This document shows, one piece after another, positions 24,565 to 32,128 of a stretch of DNA of 32,128 bases. This DNA comes from Bacteroidales bacterium. GTDB taxonomy: Bacteria > Bacteroidota > Bacteroidia > Bacteroidales > P3. Both the position numbers and the translations under genes were made by a program. Where the stretch lies: contig JAKSMQ010000027.1 of NCBI GenBank assembly GCA_024400565.1, positions 1 through 32,128 on the forward strand, read 5' to 3'. The notes under the pieces are model-generated. The model had not been told where the DNA came from. It searched no databases and saw nothing but the letters and a program-made list of their open reading frames with translations. Position 1 is the first letter of the stretch. The number at the start of each line of letters is the position of its first letter.

Positions 24565-25620
24565 TTATTCATCAGTATTATGACTGGAACAATATGTACG
24601 CCACTTGGTAATTACAGACTGCATATCGGTAGGCAACTCTGATTCGAAATGCATCTGCTTATGCGTTGTAGGATGCTCAAAGCCAAGGATAGCAGCATGC
24701 AGAGCCTGGCGTGGAAGAAGGCTAAAGCAATTGGTAACAAACTGCTTGTACTTGCTGAATGTAGTACCCTTCAGTATCTGGTCTCCCCCATAAGTCTCAT
24801 CATTGAAGAGAGGATGCCCAATATGCTTCATGTGCGCCCTAATCTGATGTGTACGGCCTGTTTCCAAAACACATTCTATCCAGGTAATGTATCCAAACCG
24901 CTCTTTAACATGATAATGAGTAACAGCATGCTTGCCAATTTCACTATCGGAAGGATATACCGCCATTACCTTGCGGTCGCGAATTGATCGACCAATATTG
25001 CCAACTACCGTACCATCTACTTCGGAGAAATCGCCCCATACAAGTGCATTATACTTACGTTCTATCGTATGGTCAAAGAATTGTTTGGCAAGATATATCT
25101 GTGCGTCTTCGTTTTTAGCTACCAGCAGAAGTCCAGAGGTATTCTTGTCGATACGATGACACAGATATGGTGTAATAGGCTGTCCATCCTTACCTTTCTT
25201 TCCATCAAAATAGAATGCTAATGCATTGAGAAGAGTCCCAGTATAATTTCCAACACCAGGATGAACCACAAGGTCAGATTGCTTGTTGATAACAATAACA
25301 TCATCATCTTCGTAGACAATATCAAGAGGAATATCTTCAGGAAGTATCTCTACCTCGTGAGGAGGCTCAGGAAGAAGAACCGTTATAACATCGAGAGGCT
25401 TAACCCTATAGTTTGACTTGGTAGTCTTTCCGTTTACAAGCACACAGTCTGCCTTTGTAGCCGCTTGAATCTTGGTACGCGAAACGCCTTCGATATGCAT
25501 CTGAAGATACTTATCAAGACGCAAAAGGGTTTGACCTTTGTCTACTACCACGCGATAGCGTTCATAAAGTTCGCCTACTTCAGGCTGTGATTCTTCCGGA
25601 TTGAGTATCTCTTCTGTCAT
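24565..25620 (-). CDS. rluD: RluD-family 23S rRNA pseudouridine synthase
   Basis: A 351-residue cytoplasmic enzyme of the RsuA/RluA family that isomerises uridines in 23S rRNA. RluD acts on helix 69. An N-terminal S4 RNA-binding domain (about 32-80, LRLDKYLQMHIEGVSRTKIQ and ADCVLVNGK) precedes the catalytic domain. The latter has IVYEDDDVIVINKQSDLVVHPG and HRIDKNTSGLLLVAKN with catalytic Asp158. The commonest form is HRLD, so Ile here is conservative. GRTHQIRAHMKHIGHPLFNDETYGG follows. It is the last gene of the miaB-PASTA-cargo-rluD minus-strand run, starting 8 nt after the cargo stop. RluD and RluC members are hard to separate; the S4 domain fits both. Confidence 0.92.
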   Translation of the reverse strand: MTEEILNPEESQPEVGELYERYRVVVDKGQTLLRLDKYLQMHIEGVSRTKIQAATKADCVLVNGKTTKSNYRVKPLDVITVLLPEPPHEVEILPEDIPLDIVYEDDDVIVINKQSDLVVHPGVGNYTGTLLNALAFYFDGKKGKDGQPITPYLCHRIDKNTSGLLLVAKNEDAQIYLAKQFFDHTIERKYNALVWGDFSEVDGTVVGNIGRSIRDRKVMAVYPSDSEIGKHAVTHYHVKERFGYITWIECVLETGRTHQIRAHMKHIGHPLFNDETYGGDQILKGTTFSKYKQFVTNCFSLLPRQALHAAILGFEHPTTHKQMHFESELPTDMQSVITKWRTYCSSHNTDE

Positions 25621-25628
25621 GGGTGGTA

Positions 25629-27521
25629 TTATTGGAGCATTATCTTGTGGATGGAAGGTTGAGCGTTGGCATAATGAATCTGTAGCAGATATAGTCCTCT
25701 GGGGAGATTCTCCATATTGAGAGTGGGCTTAATATTACCCTGCTTTACAAGAATTCCCCTGGCGTTGTACAAACGATAGGTTGCGCCCTCCTCATTGGAA
25801 GTCTCGATATTAAGTATGCCTTGGGTCGGATTAGGATAGATTCTGCATTGAGAAGTCTGCGCTCTTTCAATATCCGCCGTTGCTGATATTCCGAAACAGG
25901 GACGTAGCATGAGCGAACCCGAAAGGATACTCTGTTGCCATGAAGAACCTGTTCTATAATAAATATGTTGACGAGTGTCGTTGCTACGGTCGAATCCCAG
26001 GTTCAGATAAGCATTCCCTTGCTGCTCAATTCCTACAAAAATTGTGTCGCTCACTCTAAATCCATTCTTGAGTTTATAACGCACATACTTGTTGAGACCA
26101 TCAAAGCTTACAGACTGACGTACTTCGTCGCGCAAGAGCAAAGACCCAGGTTGCCCTTCACGATTGGCCCACACACATATATAGAACTTGATACCTGCAT
26201 TTTCGTGGTTGCGCGTCTGGTTAAAATAGAGGTCAAGCGCGGTAAGAGTATCGGGAGTATTCAGCACAAAACGATTAGCAATAAATATCTTACTGCTTGT
26301 AGAGGAAAGGCCGTAACCATTCTCGGGCACTCCGTCATCATAGGCATAATAATCAGCAAACTTCTGACAGAAGCGGATAGTATCATTAGCACGACGCCCG
26401 TCTCCCGACACACCTTCTGTAACAATATGTTCAACTACAAACGACTGCTGCCTGTTACTTACCGGATACACGAAATTAACCGACGGAGAAGCATGTGCCA
26501 CAGCAGTCTGGTAGGTATGATTGGGATAATAGGCCGGCACATTCTCGTGACCGCCATCATAATGATGTATACGAGAACCGCTTTCGTTGTATATATTATA
26601 CTGATAGCTGGAGGCCAATGGTTGCGAATATAGGTTGGTAATGGTTAGCGAACAGGCATCTACCATATCTGCTGCACGAAACTGACGGGCCGGCATAGCT
26701 TGATAATGAAGCAGAAGAGAGGGTGCTTTAGAAACAAAGGCCACGTCGCGGGCTATGCGCTCGTTCTTGCGTCTTCCTGTACCGATATGGATATAATCGA
26801 GATTCCATTGATCGCAATTGGCAGAAATACCGGGTTTAGGATTGACATCAAGACTGGCATAGTTTCTGAAACGGAACTGGAACTGAGCCGACAGATAGTC
26901 CGTATTGACAATAGGGATACCGACAAACTGCCACAATTCGCCCGTTTGCGCCAATAATGAGTCCTGACTGATTCCCCCAATCGACCATACTACGGCCCAT
27001 TTCTGCGTAGAAGGATTGTAGAACTCAAGAAACAGAGAATCCCCCTCGTCAGGACAATCGCCCATCAACTCCCATGGATTTCCTGTACTTCCGCCAGGCA
27101 CATAATAGAAAGAGAGATAGATAGAGTCTGAAGGTTGCAGTCTACGTCGAACAGGAGTAAAAAGACTGTCGAGTCTTATAGGCTGCGACAGAAGGGTATC
27201 TGCCGAAAAAGGACTTGTTGTTGCGGTAGCATGAAGGACTCCTTGGGCATCCAAAGCATCGAGAGTAACCATGCCGATGGTTGGAGGCAAGATAGCATAA
27301 TCCTGATTGACATAAGCATCAGCATTAAGCCACAACTGAGGATTCGGAGCTCCAGTATAGGAAGAGAAATCGTCAAAGAAGGGCAGTACTACAGGCCGTG
27401 GATCGGCTTTAGTAACGGACACACACGAGCGGGGAGCCTGCTGCAAGGGCACCAGATACTCCTGTGCTGAGACTTGAAGAGTCAGAAAGCCAATCAATAA
27501 TAGGACAAATACCTTCTTCAT
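25629..27521 (-). CDS. Large T9SS cargo protein with type A sorting tail
   Basis: A 630-residue secreted protein. The signal peptide ends near LQVSAQE and the mature start is YLVPLQQAPRSCVSV. The middle (about 45-540) is beta-rich, with PFFDDFSSYTGAPNPQLW near the front, a pattern seen in Bacteroidota surface proteins that begin with a jelly-roll-like domain. Aromatic strands follow throughout. The last 75 residues are a type A sorting domain: CRIYPNPTQGILNIE, YRLYNARGILVKQGN and LPRGLYLLQIHYAN with a basic end. It should be exported by the T9SS encoded 2 kb away. It lies between a PASTA protein (29 nt) and rluD (8 nt), so it is translated with housekeeping genes. No catalytic domain was recognised. 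Confidence 0.85.
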   Translation of the reverse strand: MKKVFVLLLIGFLTLQVSAQEYLVPLQQAPRSCVSVTKADPRPVVLPFFDDFSSYTGAPNPQLWLNADAYVNQDYAILPPTIGMVTLDALDAQGVLHATATTSPFSADTLLSQPIRLDSLFTPVRRRLQPSDSIYLSFYYVPGGSTGNPWELMGDCPDEGDSLFLEFYNPSTQKWAVVWSIGGISQDSLLAQTGELWQFVGIPIVNTDYLSAQFQFRFRNYASLDVNPKPGISANCDQWNLDYIHIGTGRRKNERIARDVAFVSKAPSLLLHYQAMPARQFRAADMVDACSLTITNLYSQPLASSYQYNIYNESGSRIHHYDGGHENVPAYYPNHTYQTAVAHASPSVNFVYPVSNRQQSFVVEHIVTEGVSGDGRRANDTIRFCQKFADYYAYDDGVPENGYGLSSTSSKIFIANRFVLNTPDTLTALDLYFNQTRNHENAGIKFYICVWANREGQPGSLLLRDEVRQSVSFDGLNKYVRYKLKNGFRVSDTIFVGIEQQGNAYLNLGFDRSNDTRQHIYYRTGSSWQQSILSGSLMLRPCFGISATADIERAQTSQCRIYPNPTQGILNIETSNEEGATYRLYNARGILVKQGNIKPTLNMENLPRGLYLLQIHYANAQPSIHKIMLQ

Positions 27522-27550
27522 CGGACAGATTTTCTCATTAAAGTCAGATT

Positions 27551-28495
27551 CTACCAGTCGTCATCGCTATCGTGTGAAGATGAATGAGAAGGTCCGTCGG
27601 TAAGCACCTCACGTACAACCTTCGTAGAAGTCTGCTTATAATCATCCTCCATAGTGGAAATGATTAATTGCTCGGGGTCAATAATATCGTTGGGATCGAC
27701 CTTATATTCATCAACTATCTTGTCAACATCAATCTTGGAATTGTCGCTATACCAGAGTTCTACAGTTGAACCCATCATATTCTGAGCCACACCTGTATAA
27801 GCAGGTTTCTGTCTGACTACAACGGCTTTAGCTTTGTTGGTAACATTCTCAAAATGTTCGATGCCTATATTAAATGTACCGGCTTTGATATCTCGACGGG
27901 CACGTTCGGGCGATTTTCCAAGCACGAATGGTACAACACCATAGGGGCGTTCGGGGTCTCTACCCACGGTAAGGTCTATTACAGAGCCTCCAGGTAGTAC
28001 AGTCCCAGGCTGAACGACCTTGCCTTTGCAGGTTGCTTCAAGGACCACATTGCGGAACTGACTCTGAACCATTTTGATTCTTCCCACAGCAAAACCCATA
28101 CTGGAGAGTTGCGAAACAGCTTGCTTGCAGGTAACATCCGTCAGGTCGGGCATATGGGCATCCTTGGGGGTAAAGGCGCTGATGGTAATAAACACTTTGC
28201 GGCCATTCTTGATAAGACTGCCGGGACGGGGATCCTGCATAAGGATATGACCACCCTTGTCGCCTTCGGTATATACAGAGTCGGTAACAACAAAACGGAT
28301 ACTTGCATCGCAGGCTCTCTTGGCCTCCTTGATGGTCATGCCCCGCATGTCAGGAATTTGATATTCACGGCCTGTTCTTCCATACAATCTCAAGAAGACA
28401 TAGGTCAGGAAAATCACACCTACTGTGATTAACAGCATATAAAGCAAGGTGCGCAAAATGGAATGATTCTCTAAGAATGTGCCTTTCTTTGCCAT
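27551..28495 (-). CDS. PASTA-domain membrane protein
   Basis: A 314-residue bitopic inner-membrane protein. A short cytoplasmic start (MAKKGTFLENHSILR) and one helix (about 15-38, TLLYMLLITVGVIFLTYVFL) lead to three periplasmic PASTA repeats. Repeat 1 is YQIPDMRGMTIKEAKRACD to KVFITIS, repeat 2 is MPDLTDVTCKQAVSQLSSMGF to VIDLTVG, and repeat 3 is VPFVLGKSPERARRDI to STVELWYSD. PASTA folds bind peptidoglycan or beta-lactams in kinases and penicillin-binding proteins, but no kinase or transpeptidase domain is attached here. The tail is Ser/His/Asp-rich (SHSSSHDSDDDW). It follows miaB by 41 nt. Confidence 0.9.
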   Translation of the reverse strand: MAKKGTFLENHSILRTLLYMLLITVGVIFLTYVFLRLYGRTGREYQIPDMRGMTIKEAKRACDASIRFVVTDSVYTEGDKGGHILMQDPRPGSLIKNGRKVFITISAFTPKDAHMPDLTDVTCKQAVSQLSSMGFAVGRIKMVQSQFRNVVLEATCKGKVVQPGTVLPGGSVIDLTVGRDPERPYGVVPFVLGKSPERARRDIKAGTFNIGIEHFENVTNKAKAVVVRQKPAYTGVAQNMMGSTVELWYSDNSKIDVDKIVDEYKVDPNDIIDPEQLIISTMEDDYKQTSTKVVREVLTDGPSHSSSHDSDDDW

Positions 28496-28536
28496 AGGTA
28501 TATGTGTGGGTTTTGAGAGTAACTAAACAAGATTTA

Positions 28537-29871
28537 TTATTCTACGACCTCGCCCTTGAGGGTTGCTGCCGTACAATCGGTTATCCTAACGTTCACATAG
28601 TTGCCAGGCTGAAGACTGCCTTTGTCGAAGACAACCATCTTATTCTGGCTGTTGCGTCCGCAAAGCTGGTCTTTCGAGCGGTGGGAGGTTCCTTCTATCA
28701 GCACCTCAAACACCTTACCCACGTCCTTTCTGTTGTTCTGGAGGGCTATCTCACCCTGGAGTGCAATTATTTCCTCCAGTCGACGCTTCTTCTCGGCCTC
28801 GGGAACATCGTCTTCGAGATGCTTGGCCGCATAGGTATCGGGGCGCATTGAGAACATGAACATGAAGGCATAGTCGTAACTTACCTTGCGGAACATATCG
28901 AGGGTCATCTGATGGTCTTCTTCCGTCTCGGTACAGAATCCGGCAATAACATCGGTCGTTATGGAACAGTCGGGCAGATACTGGCGTATTGCATCGATAC
29001 GGTTGAGATACCAAGCCGAGTCATAATGGCGGTTCATCAGCTTGAGCATACGGTCGCTACCACTCTGCACGGGCAGATGGATACAACGGCAGATATTAGG
29101 ATAGGCCGCCATCACCTTGAGCAAGTCGTCGCTAAGATCCTTAGGATGCGAGGTAGCGAAACGGACGCGAAGCAAAGGACTTACCTGAGCCACCATCTCC
29201 ATAAGTTGCGGAAATCCTACCTCTCCCCCATTCCATCTGTAGGAATTGACATTCTGTCCCAGGAGGGTAACCTCGCGATAACCTTCATCGAAGAGCATCT
29301 TTGCCTCGGCCACAATAGCCTGGGGGTCGCGGCTGCGCTCGCGGCCACGGGTGTACGGAACGACGCAATAGGTACAGAAATTCTGGCATCCGCGCATAAT
29401 GCTGATATAAGCAGAGATACCATTACCGTTAAGACGCACGGGCTGGATTTCCGAGTAGGTCTCTTCTGTACTAAGGTCGGTCTCTGCCTGACGCAACCCC
29501 TTACGGACCAGTTCAAGCATGCCAGGCAGTTTGCGGTAAGCATCAGGGCCTACTACAAAACTCACATTGTCTTCCTCCTCCATCAGCTGATTCTTCAAAC
29601 GTTCGGCCATACAACCCAGGATGCCTATGCGGAGCTGGGGATGCTGACGCTGCAACGACTTGAGTTCATGAAGGCGCTTGCGTATGCGTTGTTCGGCGTT
29701 GTCCCGGATGGCACAGGTATTGATGAGTACATAGTCTGCCTGTGCAATATCTTCGACCGAAGTATAGCCTGCTTTTTGAAGAATTGAGTTCACAACATCG
29801 CTGTCTGCAAAGTTCATCTGACAGCCGTAAGTCTCTATATATATATTGTATGCGCGTTGTTCGATAGCCAT
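28537..29871 (-). CDS. miaB: tRNA-2-methylthio-N6-dimethylallyladenosine synthase
   Basis: A 444-residue radical-SAM methylthiotransferase that adds the methylthio group to i6A37 of tRNAs reading UNN codons. The N-terminal UPF0004 domain has the three cluster cysteines (C17 in YGCQMN, C53 in INTCAIR, C87 in LGCMAERL). The radical SAM motif is C162-x3-C166-x2-C169 in RGCQNFCTYCVVPYTRGRERSR, and a TRAM domain closes the chain. A longer reading from 29943 (468 codons) adds 24 residues that include the -7 box. MAIEQRAYNIYIETYG is the natural family start, so 29871 is preferred. First gene of the minus-strand operon. Confidence 0.95.
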   Translation of the reverse strand: MAIEQRAYNIYIETYGCQMNFADSDVVNSILQKAGYTSVEDIAQADYVLINTCAIRDNAEQRIRKRLHELKSLQRQHPQLRIGILGCMAERLKNQLMEEEDNVSFVVGPDAYRKLPGMLELVRKGLRQAETDLSTEETYSEIQPVRLNGNGISAYISIMRGCQNFCTYCVVPYTRGRERSRDPQAIVAEAKMLFDEGYREVTLLGQNVNSYRWNGGEVGFPQLMEMVAQVSPLLRVRFATSHPKDLSDDLLKVMAAYPNICRCIHLPVQSGSDRMLKLMNRHYDSAWYLNRIDAIRQYLPDCSITTDVIAGFCTETEEDHQMTLDMFRKVSYDYAFMFMFSMRPDTYAAKHLEDDVPEAEKKRRLEEIIALQGEIALQNNRKDVGKVFEVLIEGTSHRSKDQLCGRNSQNKMVVFDKGSLQPGNYVNVRITDCTAATLKGEVVE

Positions 29872-29894
29872 CTGTAGATTGGATAAATGAAATG

Positions 29895-29902
29895 CAAATA
29901 TA
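29895..29902 (-). promoter_or_regulatory. -7 box of the miaB operon
   Basis: Read on the minus strand this is TATATTTG followed by CA, matching TAnnTTTG. It predicts a start near 29889 and a leader of about 18 nt to the ATG at 29871. No TTTG is found in the -33 region. Confidence 0.6.
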
Positions 29903-29928
29903 CTAAAAAGTGTGGGAATAGATATTTT

Positions 29929-29962
29929 TTTGTGAATTATCAAATAAAAATGTGTATTTTTG
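29929..29962 (+). promoter_or_regulatory. Promoter of the plug gene, possibly leaderless
   Basis: A TTTG (29929-29932) and the -7 box TATTTTTG (29955-29962) are 22 nt apart. The ATG at 29967 lies only 4 nt past the box, so the transcript would begin at or next to the start codon. The GTG at 29952 would read through the -7 box and is not a credible start. Confidence 0.6.
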
Positions 29963-29966
29963 CACC

Positions 29967-31244
29967 ATGAAAAAATCGGTTCTGTCCCTACTGTTATTCC
30001 TCCTAATATGCTCTACCCGTGCCTTTTCGCAAGAGGTACGCATGGCAGAGGTGGGTCGTGATTCGGTATGGCAGAACGACGTAAGGTCTATCTACTTCAC
30101 CCGTAGTGGTCTCGAGTTGGAAGCTCCGGTAATCCAGCTGGGTGGAAACGAGCGACTGGTTTTGCATTTCGACCTCCTTGGCCTGGAGCCCAAAGACCTC
30201 AGGTATCGCATAACCCATTGCGACGCCGACTGGCATCCCGACCTGCCCGACCCGTATGATTATATAAGTGGTTTTGAGGAAGAAAATATCAACAACTACG
30301 AGTCTTCTTTTACCACCCTCCAGCCATACTTCCATTACCACCAGACTCTCCCTTCACGAAACACCCGGTTTCTCGTTTCGGGCAACTACCTTCTGTCTGT
30401 ATTCATACAGGATGAACCCGACAGCATTCTTTTCACCCGCCGTTTTTATGTAGAAGAGCATCTGCTCGACGCCGACATAGAGATTACAACCCCCAAGGCA
30501 GGAATAGGGAATCCCCGCCGCGATGTAGAGGTGGACGTAAGTCTCGGACTGGCAGAGGGAAAGATTCTGAACCTCTCGCCCCAGTTCCTTACCGTCAGAG
30601 TACAGCAGAACCGGCGTACCGATCTGGTACGCACACTTTCCTTCAGCGGATACAACGGCAGCATGCTGGCCTACCGCTGGCAAAACGAGAACGTCTTCCC
30701 GGGAGGCAACTGCTTCAGATATTTTGATATCAGCAACTTGCATACTCCCATGTACAATGTGCAGAAGGTCGACCAGTATGCCGACGAGCTATTTGCTTTT
30801 ATCCGCCCCGAACAGGACCGCTCACGCAAGAACTACTCCCACGAGGAAGTATTGCGCGGAGGAATGAAAACCAACGCCTTCGACCGCCACAATCCGCATC
30901 TTGAGGGCGACTACGTATGGGTCTCCTTCAGTCTCCCACTTGAGCAGCCTTTCCTCGACGGTTCCGTCCATATTGTAGGTCAGCTTACCGACTGGGAACT
31001 GACAGACCGCAGCCGTATGGAATGGCAGCCCCAATACAAGGCCTACACAGCACGTATGCTCCTCAAACAGGGCTATTACGCCTATCAGTTGCTCTTCCTG
31101 CGTGCTGGCGAGATGGAGGCTGTGTCCTACAAACTTGAAGGCGACCATTACGAAACACACAACGACTACACCATCTACGTCTACTACCATTTCCCTAACG
31201 ACCGCTCAGACCGGCTCGTTCTGGTCCATCAAATGAAACAATAA
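29967..31244 (+). CDS. T9SS plug-family protein (DUF5103)
   Basis: A 425-residue exported protein with a signal peptide (MKKSVLSLLLFLLICSTRAFSQE). It belongs to the family once called DUF5103, to which the Plug component of the T9SS belongs. Plug binds the SprA translocon and closes it on the periplasmic side when no cargo engages. Family features include SIYFTRSGLELEAPVIQLGGNERLVLHFD, RITHCDADWHPDL, FTTLQPYFHYHQTLPS and FLVSGNYLLSVF. Later come RYFDISNLHTPMYNVQKVDQY, NPHLEGDYVWVSFSLP and GAMEAVSYKLEGDHYETHN-like C-terminal beta domains. It is more than 6 kb from the gldK-N cluster. The start is set at the second possible codon because of the promoter. A small HTH protein follows after 20 nt. 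Confidence 0.85.
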   Translation: MKKSVLSLLLFLLICSTRAFSQEVRMAEVGRDSVWQNDVRSIYFTRSGLELEAPVIQLGGNERLVLHFDLLGLEPKDLRYRITHCDADWHPDLPDPYDYISGFEEENINNYESSFTTLQPYFHYHQTLPSRNTRFLVSGNYLLSVFIQDEPDSILFTRRFYVEEHLLDADIEITTPKAGIGNPRRDVEVDVSLGLAEGKILNLSPQFLTVRVQQNRRTDLVRTLSFSGYNGSMLAYRWQNENVFPGGNCFRYFDISNLHTPMYNVQKVDQYADELFAFIRPEQDRSRKNYSHEEVLRGGMKTNAFDRHNPHLEGDYVWVSFSLPLEQPFLDGSVHIVGQLTDWELTDRSRMEWQPQYKAYTARMLLKQGYYAYQLLFLRAGEMEAVSYKLEGDHYETHNDYTIYVYYHFPNDRSDRLVLVHQMKQ

Positions 31245-31264
31245 CACCATAACTGATAAAAATC

Positions 31265-31588
31265 ATGGAAAAAGACCAAAACAAACGATACCCGTTAGGG
31301 CTGAAGATATCGCTCTTGAGAGAGCTCTACGAAGACGGCGTCTCCCTTCATTCCCTGGCACAAAGAGAGGGTATAGGCAAGAGTACCATCAGCCGATGGA
31401 AGCATGACTATCCCGAAGATTCCGAACTGTTTAACCTCAGCAAGGAAGAATTTGCCGTAATGGACGACCAGAACATGCTCGACCAGCCTCCCCTATTCCT
31501 GATGCGAAAGATTTATTCCCTCCAGAAAGAGCTTGCCGAAGCCCAGGAGCGCATCCAGGAACTGGAAAGCCAGCTCAAACAGAAGTAG
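31265..31588 (+). CDS. Small helix-turn-helix/coiled-coil protein
   Basis: A 107-residue protein. Residues 13-48 (LKISLLRELYEDGVSLHSLAQREGIGKSTISRWK) are a helix-turn-helix of the transposase-OrfA/Psq type. The segment 50-75 is acidic, and 79-107 is a coiled coil (LMRKIYSLQKELAEAQERIQELESQLKQK). The layout equals an IS3-type OrfA protein, but no OrfB, terminal repeats or target duplication lies next to it. It may be a domesticated regulator, and dimerisation through the coiled coil is likely. It follows the plug-family gene by 20 nt and is probably co-transcribed. Confidence 0.75.
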   Translation: MEKDQNKRYPLGLKISLLRELYEDGVSLHSLAQREGIGKSTISRWKHDYPEDSELFNLSKEEFAVMDDQNMLDQPPLFLMRKIYSLQKELAEAQERIQELESQLKQK

Positions 31589-31706
31589 CTAAAGAACGAG
31601 TCCCGACACACATCCCCTCTTGCTTCTGATTTCAGACGACAAAGAGCCTTGGCGCAAAAAGCAGAAAGTTTTTCCACATTTATGCTTCTATTACAAAAAT
31701 TATATG

Positions 31707-31714
31707 TACATTTG
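31707..31714 (+). promoter_or_regulatory. -7 box of the isocitrate dehydrogenase gene
   Basis: TACATTTG matches TAnnTTTG, but no convincing TTTG -33 is seen. A start near 31720 would give a leader of about 140 nt before the ATG at 31861. I see no known riboswitch fold in that leader by eye. Confidence 0.5.
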
Positions 31715-31860
31715 TAATCGCATAACGGAACGAAGAATTGTTATAGCATATTGTAAATGACATCAATACTGCAATTCTCAATTCCAATTCCATCAAGCAA
31801 AACAGATAGACCCAAAGTTAAAAATTAAAATATACACTATAAAAACAATAAAAAACCACC

Positions 31861-32128
31861 ATGGAAAAGATTAAAATGACCACTCCCCTCGTGGAGATGG
31901 ACGGTGACGAAATGACCCGTATCCTTTGGCAGATGATCAAGGACGAACTCATCAATCCTTTCGTTGACCTCAAAACCGAATACTACGACCTCGGCCTCCT
32001 TCACCGTAACGAGACCAAAGACCAGGTAACCATCGACTCCGCTAACGCTACCAAGAAGTATGGTGTTGCTGTAAAGTGCGCTACCATCACTCCTAACAAA
32101 CAGCGTATGGAAGAATATCCCGAGCTCA
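31861..32128 (+). CDS. icd: NADP-dependent isocitrate dehydrogenase (5' part)
   Basis: The first 89 codons of a gene cut by the right edge. The frame is open to the end. It starts [34 protein letters not shown] and continues [45 protein letters not shown]. This is the eukaryotic-type (subfamily II) NADP-IDH pattern rather than the E. coli Icd type. The enzyme converts isocitrate to 2-oxoglutarate in the TCA cycle and yields [28 protein letters not shown] is the conserved substrate/NADP loop. Codon use is strongly biased (CTC, ACC, AAC), fitting high expression. Confidence 0.93.
   Translation, partial: MEKIKMTTPLVEMDGDEMTRILWQMIKDELINPFVDLKTEYYDLGLLHRNETKDQVTIDSANATKKYGVAVKCATITPNKQRMEEYPEL

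Noticed and set aside
28912-29787. Plus-strand 291-codon open frame over miaB
   Set aside because: The radical SAM and TRAM motifs are on the minus strand. The plus frame has no recognisable domain.
31265-31588. Intact IS3-family insertion sequence
   Set aside because: Only an OrfA-like HTH/coiled-coil protein is present. No OrfB with a DDE domain and no terminal inverted repeats were found around it.

Overview
The window is a stretch of Bacteroidota chromosome, most likely order Bacteroidales. The evidence is the repeated -7 promoter box TAnnTTTG (TATCTTTG, TATTTTTG, TATATTTG, TACATTTG) ahead of genes, a complete type IX secretion system (T9SS) core cluster, cargo proteins with T9SS type A sorting tails, and family members typical of that phylum (T9SS plug protein, orphan PASTA protein, short Bacteroidota lipoproteins). 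I cannot name the genus. No rRNA, tRNA, CRISPR array or intact insertion sequence was found.

Layout. (1) 1-423: non-coding, with an orphan promoter-like box and a terminator for the minus-strand polysaccharide flippase at 423-1949. (2) 2157-5156: a GH20 beta-N-acetylhexosaminidase lipoprotein and a PlsC-like acyltransferase, ending in a bidirectional terminator shared with a small minus-strand lipoprotein (5264-5692). (3) 5988-9762: a fused double-ATPase ABC protein, a small secreted protein of unknown function and a MATE exporter. Next come a T9SS cargo protein (9845-10762) and an LD-carboxypeptidase (11083-11988). (4) 12047-15749: a tightly packed envelope operon with its own promoter, made of a polysaccharide-deacetylase-like protein, hldD (heptose epimerase), kdsC (KDO-8-P phosphatase) and an RlpA-like protein. 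(5) 16243-23378: the T9SS core porP-gldK-gldL-gldM-gldN, then a terminator and a second, diverged gldN paralogue. (6) 23379-24564: about 1.2 kb without a convincing gene. (7) 24565-29871, minus strand: an operon miaB - PASTA protein - large T9SS cargo - rluD. (8) 29967-32128: a T9SS plug-family protein, a small helix-turn-helix/coiled-coil protein, and the 5' part of an NADP-dependent isocitrate dehydrogenase cut by the window edge.

Theme. Much of the window builds the outer envelope: LPS inner-core sugars (hldD, kdsC), glycan export (flippase), peptidoglycan trimming (LD-carboxypeptidase, RlpA), and the T9SS with a plug-family protein and two cargo proteins.

The least explained signals are two non-coding arrays of 7-bp words spaced by 4 bp (11-bp, one-helical-turn phasing). 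One lies just upstream of the T9SS locus (15795-15883) and one just downstream (23726-23872). They use different words but the same 7+4 architecture, with TATA as a frequent spacer.
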